Assembly: GCA_036946415.1 (NCBI GenBank)
Contig: JAQIJD010000005.1
Coordinates: 191,787 to 255,786 of the forward strand
From: Sphingomonas_Q fennica_A
GTDB taxonomy: Bacteria > Pseudomonadota > Alphaproteobacteria > Sphingomonadales > Sphingomonadaceae
DNA: 64,000 nucleotides
Direction of reading: 5' to 3'
Made by a program: the position numbers and the translations under genes. The notes beneath the pieces are model-generated. The model made no database searches and was not told the origin of the DNA. It was given only the letters and a program-made list of their open reading frames with translations. Shown here one piece after another: positions 55,670 to 63,622 of the stretch; positions within the stretch are counted from its first letter, which is position 1; each line of letters begins with the position of its first letter.

Positions 55670-57030
55670 CCATCGCGGCGGCGGCGCGTCCGGGGGGCCT
55701 CACCGTCTTCCGGCAGACGCTGCTGCTCCTGCTCGTGAGCCTCGTCGCCAGCCAAACGGTGGCGGTGGCGCTGGTGCTGCTGCTGCCGCCGCCGCGGCCG
55801 GAAATCCATCGCCTGTCGGAACTGGCCGACGGCCTGCGCGGCCGCCCGCCGACCGACGAGGACGATAGCCCGCTCGGCGCACGTATCCTCGCCGGCGCTC
55901 CGCCGCGGCCTGCCGGGCTGATCGCGGACGAGGGCTATACGGCGATGCTGGCCGCGCGGCTCGATCGGTCGCCCGCCGACGTGCGGCTATTCTATCAGGC
56001 CGAGCAGCGCGGGCCCTTCGAGCAATTGTTCGAGCGGCGCCGCCGGCGGCGGAGCGAGGTGCGGATGCGGCGTGGCGAGCCGATCTTCTTCAACGGCGTG
56101 TTCGCGGCCGAGCGGCTGGCCGACGGGCGCTGGCGGGCGGTGGCGACCGACGATCCCCCGCTGCTCTCCCCCTGGCAGCGACGGCTGCTGCTGTGGTTCG
56201 GCGCCTCGGCGCTGATCCTGCTGCCCTTCGCCTGGGGTTTCGCACGCGCGATCAGCCGGCCGATCCGCGCCTTCGCCGCCGCCGCCGACCGGCTGGGCGC
56301 GGACCCCAACGCCCCGCCGGTGCCCGAACGCGGCCCGGCCGAGCTGCGGACGACGGCGCACGCGCTCAACCGGATGCAGAAGCGCGTCGCCGATCATCTG
56401 GCCGAGCGGACGGCGATGATCGGGGCGATCGCGCACGATCTGCGCACCCCGCTCGCCCGCATCGCCTTCCGCATCGAGGCGGCGCCCGATCCCCTGCGCG
56501 CCAAGGTGCAGGACGATCTGGAACAGATGCGGGCGATGATCGCCGCGACGATCGGCTTCGTCCGCCATGCGGCCTCGCCGGTGCCGCGGCGGCCGGTCGA
56601 CCTGTTCGATCTCCTGTCGCGCATCGCCGCGCAGGAACGCGAACAGGGGCGCGCGGTGACGGTGGCGGGGGAAGGGCCGCTGGTGGCGGAGGGCGATCCG
56701 CTGGCGCTCTCCCGCCTGTTCCAGAATCTGGTCGACAACGGCATCGCCTACGGCACCCGCGTCGCCGTCACGATGGCGGTGGAGGGCGGCACGATCGCCA
56801 TCCGGCTGGCGGACGACGGGCCGGGGCTGCCGGCGGACCAGATCGAGCGGATGTTCCAGCCGTTCCAGCGCGGCGATCCGTCGCGCAACCGGCAGACGGG
56901 CGGCATCGGCCTCGGCCTCACCATCGCGCGGACCATCGCCGAGGATCATGGCGGGACGATCGCCCTCGCCAACCGGCCGGGCGGCGGGCTGGAGGCGACG
57001 GTGCGGCTGCCGGCTCAGCCGAGCGCGTAG
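55666..57030 (+). CDS. EnvZ-like sensor histidine kinase
   Basis: A 454-residue kinase. First membrane helix about 18-41, a periplasmic sensor of about 130 residues (45-170) that includes a run of Arg (FERRRRRRSEVRMRR), second helix about 173-193, a HAMP-like linker (RAISRPIRAFAAAADRLG), the HisKA domain with H257 in AIAHDLRTPLARIAF, and the ATPase domain (N-box LVDNGIAYG, DDGPGLP, GGIGLGLTIAR). The GTG start overlaps the regulator stop (GTGA). The signal is unknown; the EF-hand protein coded just upstream could present calcium to the sensor domain (inference). Confidence 0.93.
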   Translation: MTIAAAARPGGLTVFRQTLLLLLVSLVASQTVAVALVLLLPPPRPEIHRLSELADGLRGRPPTDEDDSPLGARILAGAPPRPAGLIADEGYTAMLAARLDRSPADVRLFYQAEQRGPFEQLFERRRRRRSEVRMRRGEPIFFNGVFAAERLADGRWRAVATDDPPLLSPWQRRLLLWFGASALILLPFAWGFARAISRPIRAFAAAADRLGADPNAPPVPERGPAELRTTAHALNRMQKRVADHLAERTAMIGAIAHDLRTPLARIAFRIEAAPDPLRAKVQDDLEQMRAMIAATIGFVRHAASPVPRRPVDLFDLLSRIAAQEREQGRAVTVAGEGPLVAEGDPLALSRLFQNLVDNGIAYGTRVAVTMAVEGGTIAIRLADDGPGLPADQIERMFQPFQRGDPSRNRQTGGIGLGLTIARTIAEDHGGTIALANRPGGGLEATVRLPAQPSA

Positions 57031-57548
57031 CGGGCGATCGTCTCGTAGGTGGCGCCCTCGCCGCCGAGATGGCTTTCGTACAGGCGGAAATCGGTGATCG
57101 CAGCGGGTGCGGTGGCGAAGCCCGCCCAGCGATCGAGCGCCTCGCCGATGCCGGTCGCGGTGCGGCGCATGCGCGCGACGGTGACGTGCGGCTGGAAGGC
57201 GCGACCGTCGCGCGGCACGCCGGCCCGCGCCAGCGCGGCATCGACGCGGGCGTGCAGTTCCGCGACCGGGGCGGCGGGCGTCACGCCGACCCACAGGCTG
57301 TGCGGCCGGCCGCCGCCGCCGAACGTGCCGGCGCCGGTGAGCGCGATCTCGAACGGCATCGCCCGGACGCGGCCGAGGGCGACGGCGATGTCCTCCGCCT
57401 GATGGCGATCGACTTCGCCGATGAAACGCAGCGTGAGGTGAAGTTGCGCGTCGCTTTGCCAGCGAAGTCCCACGCCGCCGCCCATTCCGGCCAAAAGATG
57501 TTGCCGCAATGTTGCCGGGAGGTGAAGAGCGACGAACAGCCTGTGCAT
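57015..57548 (-). CDS. thpR: RNA 2',3'-cyclic phosphodiesterase (ThpR, 2H family)
   Basis: A 177-residue member of the 2H phosphoesterase family, formerly called 2'-5' RNA ligase. The two catalytic HxTx motifs are H37-L-T39 (LHLTLRF) and H121-V-T123 (PHVTVAR). The start MHRLFVALHLP is standard; an ATG 12 nt upstream (57560) would add four residues. It opens cyclic phosphate ends of RNA; the cellular target is unclear. Its 3' end overlaps the convergent kinase gene by 16 nt. Confidence 0.92.
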   Translation of the reverse strand: MHRLFVALHLPATLRQHLLAGMGGGVGLRWQSDAQLHLTLRFIGEVDRHQAEDIAVALGRVRAMPFEIALTGAGTFGGGGRPHSLWVGVTPAAPVAELHARVDAALARAGVPRDGRAFQPHVTVARMRRTATGIGEALDRWAGFATAPAAITDFRLYESHLGGEGATYETIARYALG

Positions 57549-57679
57549 TCTTCCGCTCATGCCGCGGATCGGCGCGCGCCGGAACCGCCGTTCGGCTTGA
57601 AATGTTGGATTTCTGCGCCGATATTGCGGTGGCCGGCGTATTCCACGCGCCGGGCCTGATTTGGAGATGGGAAAAGGCA

Positions 57680-58405
57680 ATGGCGAACTGGTCTGATCCG
57701 CGCAGCGCGTTGGGCGCGCGCACGGGCGCAACGGAGGCCCGCGCCGCCGAGCGCGATGCCGGCCTGCGTTCCTATATGCTCTCGGTCTATAACTACATGG
57801 CGTCGGGCGTGCTGCTGACGGGCATCGTCGCGCTGCTGTTCGCCAACGGCGGTATCCAAGCGATCGCCGGCACGCCGCTGGTGTTCCTCGTCATGCTGGC
57901 GCCGCTGGCGTTCGTGATGGTGATCAGCTTCGGCATCAACAAGCTGTCGACGGGTGCGGCGCAGGCGCTCTACTGGGCGTTCGCGGTGGCGATGGGCCTG
58001 TCGATGTCGTCGATCTTCCTCGTCTATACGGGCGTGTCGATCGCGACGACCTTCTTCGCGACGGCGGCGGCGTTCGCGGGTCTCAGCCTCTACGGCTACA
58101 CCACGAAGCGCGATCTGTCGGGCTTCGGCACGTTCCTGATCATGGGCGTGATCGGGCTGCTGGTGGCGTCGCTGGTCAACATCTTCGTGCGGTCGAGCGC
58201 GCTGCAATTCGCGATCAGCGGCATCGGCGTGCTGCTGTTCGCCGGGCTGACCGCTTACGATACGCAGAAGATCAAGAGCATCTACTTCCAGGTGCGCGGG
58301 ACCGACTTCGTCGGCAAGTCGGTGGTGCTGGGGGCGCTGAACCTCTATCTCGACTTCATCAACATGTTCACCTTCCTCCTCCAGTTCATGGGCGACCGCC
58401 GCTAA
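57680..58405 (+). CDS. Bax inhibitor-1 family membrane protein (YccA/YbhL type)
   Basis: A 241-residue membrane protein with seven hydrophobic segments. The acidic/basic N-terminus (about 1-27) is followed by LRSYMLSVYNYMASGVLLTG and the C-terminal LGALNLYLDFINMFTFLLQF, both typical of bacterial BI-1 proteins. In E. coli the relative YccA modulates FtsH; other relatives are proton-sensitive calcium leak channels. ATG 57680 with an AAAAGG ribosome site. A strong terminator follows. Confidence 0.93.
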   Translation: MANWSDPRSALGARTGATEARAAERDAGLRSYMLSVYNYMASGVLLTGIVALLFANGGIQAIAGTPLVFLVMLAPLAFVMVISFGINKLSTGAAQALYWAFAVAMGLSMSSIFLVYTGVSIATTFFATAAAFAGLSLYGYTTKRDLSGFGTFLIMGVIGLLVASLVNIFVRSSALQFAISGIGVLLFAGLTAYDTQKIKSIYFQVRGTDFVGKSVVLGALNLYLDFINMFTFLLQFMGDRR

Positions 58406-58425
58406 GCGCGATCGATCCCGAACGG

Positions 58426-58457
58426 AAAGGCCCGGCGGAGCGATCCGCCGGGCCTTT
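58426..58457. terminator. Two-way intrinsic terminator
   Basis: A perfect 14-bp stem (AAAGGCCCGGCGGA paired with TCCGCCGGGCCTTT) with a 4-nt loop between convergent genes. On either strand the stem ends in a short T-run. It lies 21 nt past the Bax-inhibitor-like stop and 21 nt before the DUF3237 stop. Confidence 0.88.
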
Positions 58458-58477
58458 CGCCGTTTTGGGCCGGTCGG

Positions 58478-58984
58478 TCAGACGACCTTGAAATAGTGGA
58501 TGCGATTGGCGCCGGGGATCTTCTCCGCCACGCCCACGAAGATGTGCTTCGACAGCCATTCCCACTTGCCGGCCGGCACATCGAACTTGGGGCTGACGCG
58601 CATGTAATAATCGTCGGGTTCGGCCGGTTCGTTGCGGGCCATGCGCTCGGCGATCTCGGGGGTGCGCGCCCAGCGATAGCCGCGGCTTTGCAGGTAGATG
58701 CTGGTCCCGTCGTCCAGTTCGAACATGTAGCGCGCATCGAAATCGATCACGCCGTCCGCGCGCACCAGCGGGAAATCGCCGCCGCTCATCGGCACGACCT
58801 TGCCCTTGATGCCGGGCCCTTCGAGATAGCCTTCCACGGCATAGACCGCGGCGCGCGTCATCCCCGTATGCGAGGGTTGCAGGAAGCGCGCGTGACCGAG
58901 CGTGATGCCGACGGTGAAGGCGAATTCGAAGCGCGGGGCGAAGGGATGGTCCGCACTCGGCGGCGGGGCGGGCGTATCGGTCAC
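58478..58984 (-). CDS. DUF3237 family protein
   Basis: A 168-residue protein of the DUF3237 beta-barrel family, of unknown function. Typical blocks are FEFAFTVGITLG, GDFPLVRADGVIDFDARYM and YYMRVSPKFDVPAGKWEWL. The GTG at 58984 (VTDTPAPPPSADHPF) is preferred because an AGAGGA ribosome site lies 7 nt upstream; an ATG at 59014 would place that site inside the coding region. It is followed upstream by the GMC oxidoreductase gene on the same strand, so they may share a message and a catabolic role. Confidence 0.85.
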   Translation of the reverse strand: MTDTPAPPPSADHPFAPRFEFAFTVGITLGHARFLQPSHTGMTRAAVYAVEGYLEGPGIKGKVVPMSGGDFPLVRADGVIDFDARYMFELDDGTSIYLQSRGYRWARTPEIAERMARNEPAEPDDYYMRVSPKFDVPAGKWEWLSKHIFVGVAEKIPGANRIHYFKVV

Positions 58985-59048
58985 TGGCGATCCTCTCTTG
59001 ATTTCGCCGGGCATGATGGCCGCCCCGTCCGGCGCAATCAATGAGAAA

Positions 59049-60617
59049 TCACCGGTCCATCACGCGATGGAGGCGATCCGCCGTGCGCAGTGCCAGTGCG
59101 ACGATGGTGAGCGTCGGGTTCGCCCAACCCGACGTGGGGAACAGCGAACTTCCGGCGACATGCAGGTTGGCGAGGCCATGGACGCGGCCCCAGCCGTCCG
59201 TCACCCCGGTCTTCGGGTCGTCCGACATGCGCGTGGTGCCGATATGGTGATAGCCGCCGATCGGGTGCGCGCTGATGAGTGGGTCGGTGATCCACGCCTT
59301 GGCGGGATCGCTGAGCCACGGTGCCGGCTCGACCCGGCCGAGGCCGAGCCGCGTCGCCTCGCGCCCGAGGGCGGCGACCAGCCCGGCGACGCTGTCGACA
59401 TCGAGCGCGGAGGTCCGCCAGTCGAGCCGGACGCGGGGCATGCCCAGCTCGTCGCGCTCCCCGCCGAGCGTGACGCGGCTGGCCGGATTGGGGGCCTGTT
59501 CGGCGCGGACCACCAGAGCGACGTCCAGCCGGCCAAGCCGGTGGAGCAGCCACGGCCGCATCGGATCGGTGCGGCGCTGCGCCCAGCCGGCGGCGCTCTT
59601 CACGCCCAGCCACAAAGTGCGGCCAAGGCGATCGGGGGCGGCGCTGTGCTTGGCCTTGAGGTAGGCGCGCATCCCCCAGCTTTCGCGCGCCGTCGGCGGG
59701 CGCCGGGGGGCGATGGTGAGCGAGGTGTTGAGCAGCCCTTCGCGCCGTTGCAGCGCGGGTGCCGCGGCGATCAGCGCCGCCAGCTCCCCGCCGCCGGCAA
59801 TGCGCTGGCGGGCGAAGGCGGCAAACAGGCCCCACGCATCCCCATCGACGATACGGCCGCCGCGGGCGTGGGGATGTTCCATGAAATAGCGGCCGACCTG
59901 ATCGTGGCGGTTGCCGATATCGGAGGCGAGCATCAGGCGCGGCGTCTCGATCCCGCCGGCGGCGAGCACGACCTGGCGCGCGGCGATGCGCGTGCGACGG
60001 CCGGTGAGACTGCGCGCCTCGAGCGCGGCGATCGCATTGCCGTCCGCGGCGGGTTCGATCGCGGTGACGGTGGCGTGGGTCAGGATCGTGCAGCGCGGGT
60101 GGCGAAGGAGGTCGGCGGCGCGCGCGAAGGAAAAGCGGTCGAACTGCCGGTCGAACCGCCAGACGGGCGTGACCAGTTCGGCCGCATCGAAGGCGGGCGG
60201 GGGGATCGGCGGCGCGAGCGGATCGCCCGCCTGCAAGCCGAAGAGCGGGCGGGCCTCGGCATAATATCCGGCCAGTTCGTCCCAGCCGATCGGCCAGCCG
60301 GAATGCGGCACCCACGGCCGCCGTTCGAGATCGATCGGATCCAGTTCGGAACAGCGCCCGCCCCAGATGGCGGTGGTGCCGCCGAAGAAGCGCAGGCGCG
60401 CATCCTCCAGATCGTAATAGGGCAGGCCGATATTCTCGCCCGCCGCCAGATCGGCCGTGCGGGGGTCGTAATCGCGCCCGCCGCTTTCGAGCAGGATGAC
60501 GGAGCGGCCGTGCGCCAGCAGGCGGCGGGCCAGCGTGATGCCGGCGGCGCCTGCGCCGACGATCGCGATCTCGCCGGCAAGCTCGGCCGGGGCATCCTTC
60601 GCCAGATCGAGGTGCAT
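59049..60617 (-). CDS. GMC-family FAD-dependent oxidoreductase
   Basis: A 522-residue flavoenzyme. The FAD-binding motif is IAIVGAGAAGITLARRLLA (17-35), with ESGGRDYDPRT and the FAD-contacting FFGGTTAIWGGRCSELDP. The C-terminal substrate part has HPIGGYHHIGTTRMSDDP with the likely catalytic His, and the end SSLFPTSGWANPTLTIVALA is the family signature. Such enzymes oxidise sugars, alcohols or sterols; the substrate is not evident. No cytochrome or gluconate-dehydrogenase-type partner is next to it. Confidence 0.9.
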   Translation of the reverse strand: MHLDLAKDAPAELAGEIAIVGAGAAGITLARRLLAHGRSVILLESGGRDYDPRTADLAAGENIGLPYYDLEDARLRFFGGTTAIWGGRCSELDPIDLERRPWVPHSGWPIGWDELAGYYAEARPLFGLQAGDPLAPPIPPPAFDAAELVTPVWRFDRQFDRFSFARAADLLRHPRCTILTHATVTAIEPAADGNAIAALEARSLTGRRTRIAARQVVLAAGGIETPRLMLASDIGNRHDQVGRYFMEHPHARGGRIVDGDAWGLFAAFARQRIAGGGELAALIAAAPALQRREGLLNTSLTIAPRRPPTARESWGMRAYLKAKHSAAPDRLGRTLWLGVKSAAGWAQRRTDPMRPWLLHRLGRLDVALVVRAEQAPNPASRVTLGGERDELGMPRVRLDWRTSALDVDSVAGLVAALGREATRLGLGRVEPAPWLSDPAKAWITDPLISAHPIGGYHHIGTTRMSDDPKTGVTDGWGRVHGLANLHVAGSSLFPTSGWANPTLTIVALALRTADRLHRVMDR

Positions 60618-60717
60618 CAGGCGCGCGCCGGGGCGGCAATGCAGGGTGGGAGCGGGCAGGCCATGGACGCGGCCTTAACCGTAAAGGCCGGCGGGGGAAA
60701 TGCCCGCCCGCCAAGCC

Positions 60718-61281
60718 CTACCAGGTGCGCACGCGCGCCGTATCGACGTGGACGAAATTGTCGCGCGGATAGAAGCCGACGCCGCCGCGCTGGAGCGAGA
60801 CCGCCGCCTGCCGCAGCGCGGAAAGCTGGACGCCGGGCATGTAGATGTCCGTCGCCTTGCCGAGCATGTGCTGGCTCTTGGTGGCGACGCCGGTGTGCGC
60901 GCCACCGCGGGCCCGCAGCGCCGCGTTGGTGTTGGGCGAGCGATAGCCCGAGATGAGATCGAACGACTTGGCGGGCGAAACGTCCAGCCGGGTGCGGATG
61001 GCGACCAGCAGGTCGATCAGCTCCGGATCCATCTTCGTCTGTTCGTTGGTGCGCCAGTCGCGCAGGGCATGGTTGATTTCGGCCAGACCCTGCGGATCGT
61101 AGCCGGCACCCGCGACATAATAACGCGCATCGAACCGTTCGTTGGTGTGGACGTTGTGGAAGGCGATGCGCCGTTCGGGAAGGGCCGCGAAGGCCTTGCC
61201 GCCACCGATGATCGTTGCGGCCGTCAGGCCCAGCATGCCGCCCAGCAGTCCGCGACGGCTGCAGCCCGTATCGTTCGTCAA
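60718..61281 (-). CDS. DUF882/M15-like murein peptidase, Tat-exported (YcbK type)
   Basis: A 187-residue protein with a twin-arginine signal (CSRRGLLGGMLGLTAATII). The zinc-peptidase site is the His and Asp of SQHMLGKATDI and the HVD of NFVHVDTARVRTW; SGYRSPNTNAALR is the usual family block. Related E. coli YcbK sits beside the L,D-transpeptidase ycbB, and here the divergent neighbour is also an L,D-transpeptidase. The start is TTG 61281 with a GGGGA ribosome site; no ATG or GTG fits the Tat signal. Confidence 0.88.
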   Translation of the reverse strand: MTNDTGCSRRGLLGGMLGLTAATIIGGGKAFAALPERRIAFHNVHTNERFDARYYVAGAGYDPQGLAEINHALRDWRTNEQTKMDPELIDLLVAIRTRLDVSPAKSFDLISGYRSPNTNAALRARGGAHTGVATKSQHMLGKATDIYMPGVQLSALRQAAVSLQRGGVGFYPRDNFVHVDTARVRTW

Positions 61282-61360
61282 AATAATGCGTCCCCGGAAA
61301 GAATGCAGCCTGGCTGCGTTTGCGCCCCATCGACGGGAACCCTGATACGGGAGAGAGCGT

Positions 61361-62386
61361 TTGAAAGGAATTAACGCTGCTGGCGGCTGCCTCGGCATCG
61401 CCACGGCCTGCCTCATCGCGGGCGCAACGATCGCGCAGCCGGCCGCCCCGGCAGCCGCCAGCGCCGCGAAAATCTCGCCCGACATCATGACGGTGCAGGT
61501 GCGGCTGGACCGCGCCGGATTCGGACCCGGCGTGCTCGACGGGCAGCGCGGCCAGTCGCTCGTCAAGGCGTTGAAGGGGTTCCAGCAGGCGGCCGGGCTG
61601 CGCGTGACGGGCGAACCGGATGCGGAGACGATCCGCGCATTGGCCGGCCGGATGGACGTGCCGGGCATCATCGAGGTGGAATTGACGCCGGCCCTGCTGG
61701 CCGGCCCCTTCGTCGGGCCGCTGCCGAAGCGCGAGCCGGATCAGGCAAAGCTGCCGACGCTCGGCTATTCGACCGCGCTCGAGAAACTGTCCGAGACGTT
61801 TCACACGACCCCCGAGACGCTGGTGCGGCTGAACAGCCTCGCCACGAAGCTGGAGCCGGGCAACCGCATCCGCGTGCCCAACGTGGTGGCGGCGGCGCGC
61901 GACTATGATCCCGAACTGAAGCCCGAATGGCGCCAGACGCTGGGGATGCTGAACGTCTCTTCCGATCAGCCGCGCGCGGCGCGGGTGGTGGTCGACAAGT
62001 CGGACGGGGTGTTGATGGTCGAGGGGGAGGACGGCAAGCTCCTCGCCCAATTCCCCGTCACCACCGGATCGAAGCACGATCCGCTGCCGCTGGGCAATTG
62101 GAAGATCCAGGGTGCCGCCTACAACCCGCCGTTCCATTACAATCCCAAGCTGTTCTGGGATGCGGACAACAAGGACGAGAAGGCCGTGCTGCCGCCGGGG
62201 CCGAACGGGCCGGTAGGCGTCGTGTGGCTGGATCTCGACAAGCCGCATTACGGCATCCACGGCACGCCGCGGCCCGAAACGATCGGCCGCACCGAAAGCC
62301 ATGGCTGCATCCGCCTGACCAATTGGGATGCGGCGCGCCTTTCCATGATGGTGAAGCCCGGCACGACGGCGGTGTTCCGCGCGTGA
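61361..62386 (+). CDS. L,D-transpeptidase with PG-binding and LysM-like domains
   Basis: A 341-residue exported enzyme that forms 3-3 crosslinks in peptidoglycan or attaches proteins to it. Signal peptide about 1-26. A peptidoglycan-binding domain (about 42-97; VQVRLDRAGFGPGVLDGQRG), a LysM-like part (about 134-173; LETFHTTPETLVRLN-like spacing), and the YkuD domain (about 205-340) with H300 in YGIHGT and the catalytic H314-G-C316 in ESHGCIRLTN. TTG start at 61361 with a GGGAGAG site. Its stop overlaps the GTG of the M23 gene (GTGA). Confidence 0.93.
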   Translation: MKGINAAGGCLGIATACLIAGATIAQPAAPAAASAAKISPDIMTVQVRLDRAGFGPGVLDGQRGQSLVKALKGFQQAAGLRVTGEPDAETIRALAGRMDVPGIIEVELTPALLAGPFVGPLPKREPDQAKLPTLGYSTALEKLSETFHTTPETLVRLNSLATKLEPGNRIRVPNVVAAARDYDPELKPEWRQTLGMLNVSSDQPRAARVVVDKSDGVLMVEGEDGKLLAQFPVTTGSKHDPLPLGNWKIQGAAYNPPFHYNPKLFWDADNKDEKAVLPPGPNGPVGVVWLDLDKPHYGIHGTPRPETIGRTESHGCIRLTNWDAARLSMMVKPGTTAVFRA

Positions 62387-62962
62387 ACCGGCTGGGCTGG
62401 GCGATCCTGCTGCTGATCGGGGGCGTGATCGGCGGTTTCTGGTGGTTGCAGGGGCGGGGCGGGGACGGGACGGCGCCCGCCGCACGGCCGGCGCCGCGGG
62501 CTTCGGATGCGGCGGCAGGGCGGCTGACGATGCCGGTCGCCGGCGTCCTCCCAGCCGCACTCGCCGACAGTTTCACGGACGGGCGCGGCGGCGATACGCG
62601 CGTCCACGGCGCGATCGACATCATCGCGCCGCGCGGGACGCCGGTGCTGGCGGCGATGGACGGCAAGGTCGAGAAACTGTTCGACAGCCGGCTGGGCGGG
62701 GGCGGACGATCTATGTGCGCTCCGGCGAGGGCGGGATCGTCACCTATTACGCCCATCTCGATACCTATGCGACCGGGCTTGGCGAGGGGCAGGCGATACG
62801 TGCCGGCCAGCAGATCGGCACCGTGGGATCGACGGGCGACGCCGATCCGGCGGCCCCGCATCTCCATTTCGAGGTGAGCGGATGGCGCCGGGCGAGGCGT
62901 GGCATCAGGGCACGGCGATCAACCCCTATCCGCTGCTTGCCGGGAAAGCGGCGTCCGGCTAA
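62383..62962 (+). pseudogene. M23-family peptidoglycan endopeptidase, two frameshifts
   Basis: A membrane-anchored LytM-type protein. The GTG start gives one membrane helix (WAILLLIGGVIGGFWW), then the first half of the M23 domain (DTRVHGAIDIIAPRGTPVLA, with the metal-binding His and Asp). A missing G in the run near 62697-62703 shifts the frame before TIYVRSGEGGIVTYYAHLD. A second missing base near 62880 shifts it after APHLHFEVS; the tail MAPGEAWHQGTAINPYPLL ends at TAA 62960-62962. Repaired, the protein is about 193 residues with an intact HxH. Sequence error is likely. Confidence 0.82.
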
Positions 62963-63010
62963 GGCCCGGCGCCAGTCATTTCCCGTTCTTTCCCATCGCG
63001 CGGAGACCCC

Positions 63011-63577
63011 ATGAAGATCAGCGGCGTGGACATTCGTCCCGGCAACATCATCGAATATGACGGCGGCATCTGGCCGCGCGGTGAAGATCCAGCACACCCA
63101 GCCCGGCAAGGGCGGCGCCTATATGCAGGTGGAGCTGAAGAACCTGCGCGACGGGCGCAAGAACAACGTCCGCTTCCGTTCCGCCGAGACGGTGGAGCGC
63201 GTGCGGCTGGACACCAAGGACTTCCAGTTCCTGTTCGCCGACGGCGACCAGCTGACCTTCATGGACAAGGAAAGCTACGAGCAGATCAGCCTGCCGCGCG
63301 AACTGCTGGGCGACGCCGCCGCCTTCCTGCAGGACGGGATGGACGTGGTGATGGAGCTGTATGACGAGGAGCCGATCAACGTCCAGCTGCCCGACCAGAT
63401 CGAGGCGGTGATCGTGGAGGCGGATGCGGTGGTGAAGGGGCAGACCGCCTCGTCCAGCTACAAGCCCGCGATCCTGGAGAATGGCGTGCGCGTGATGGTG
63501 CCCGCCGCACATCGGCGCGGGCACGAAGATCGGTGGTCGACGTCTATGCGCAGGAATATGTCCGCCGCGCGGACTGA
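63011..63577 (+). pseudogene. efp: Elongation factor P, three frameshifts
   Basis: EF-P helps ribosomes make proline-rich stretches. The frame begins MKISGVDIRPGNIIEYDGGIW. An extra C near 63074 shifts the frame; the true continuation is AVKIQHTQPGKGGAYMQVEL, with the conserved modification-site Lys in QPGKGGA. Domain II/III then runs through RFRSAETVERVRLDTKDFQF and YDEEPINVQLPDQIEAVIVE. Extra bases near 63508 and 63531 break the end IGAGTKIVVDVYAQEYVRRAD. Removing three bases restores 187 residues, the normal size. A gene of this importance is unlikely to be truly broken; error is the best reading. Confidence 0.88.
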
Positions 63578-63622
63578 CGGCTTATCCCGTCCGCCCCGTG
63601 GCGGCGGCAGGAGTAGACGAAC

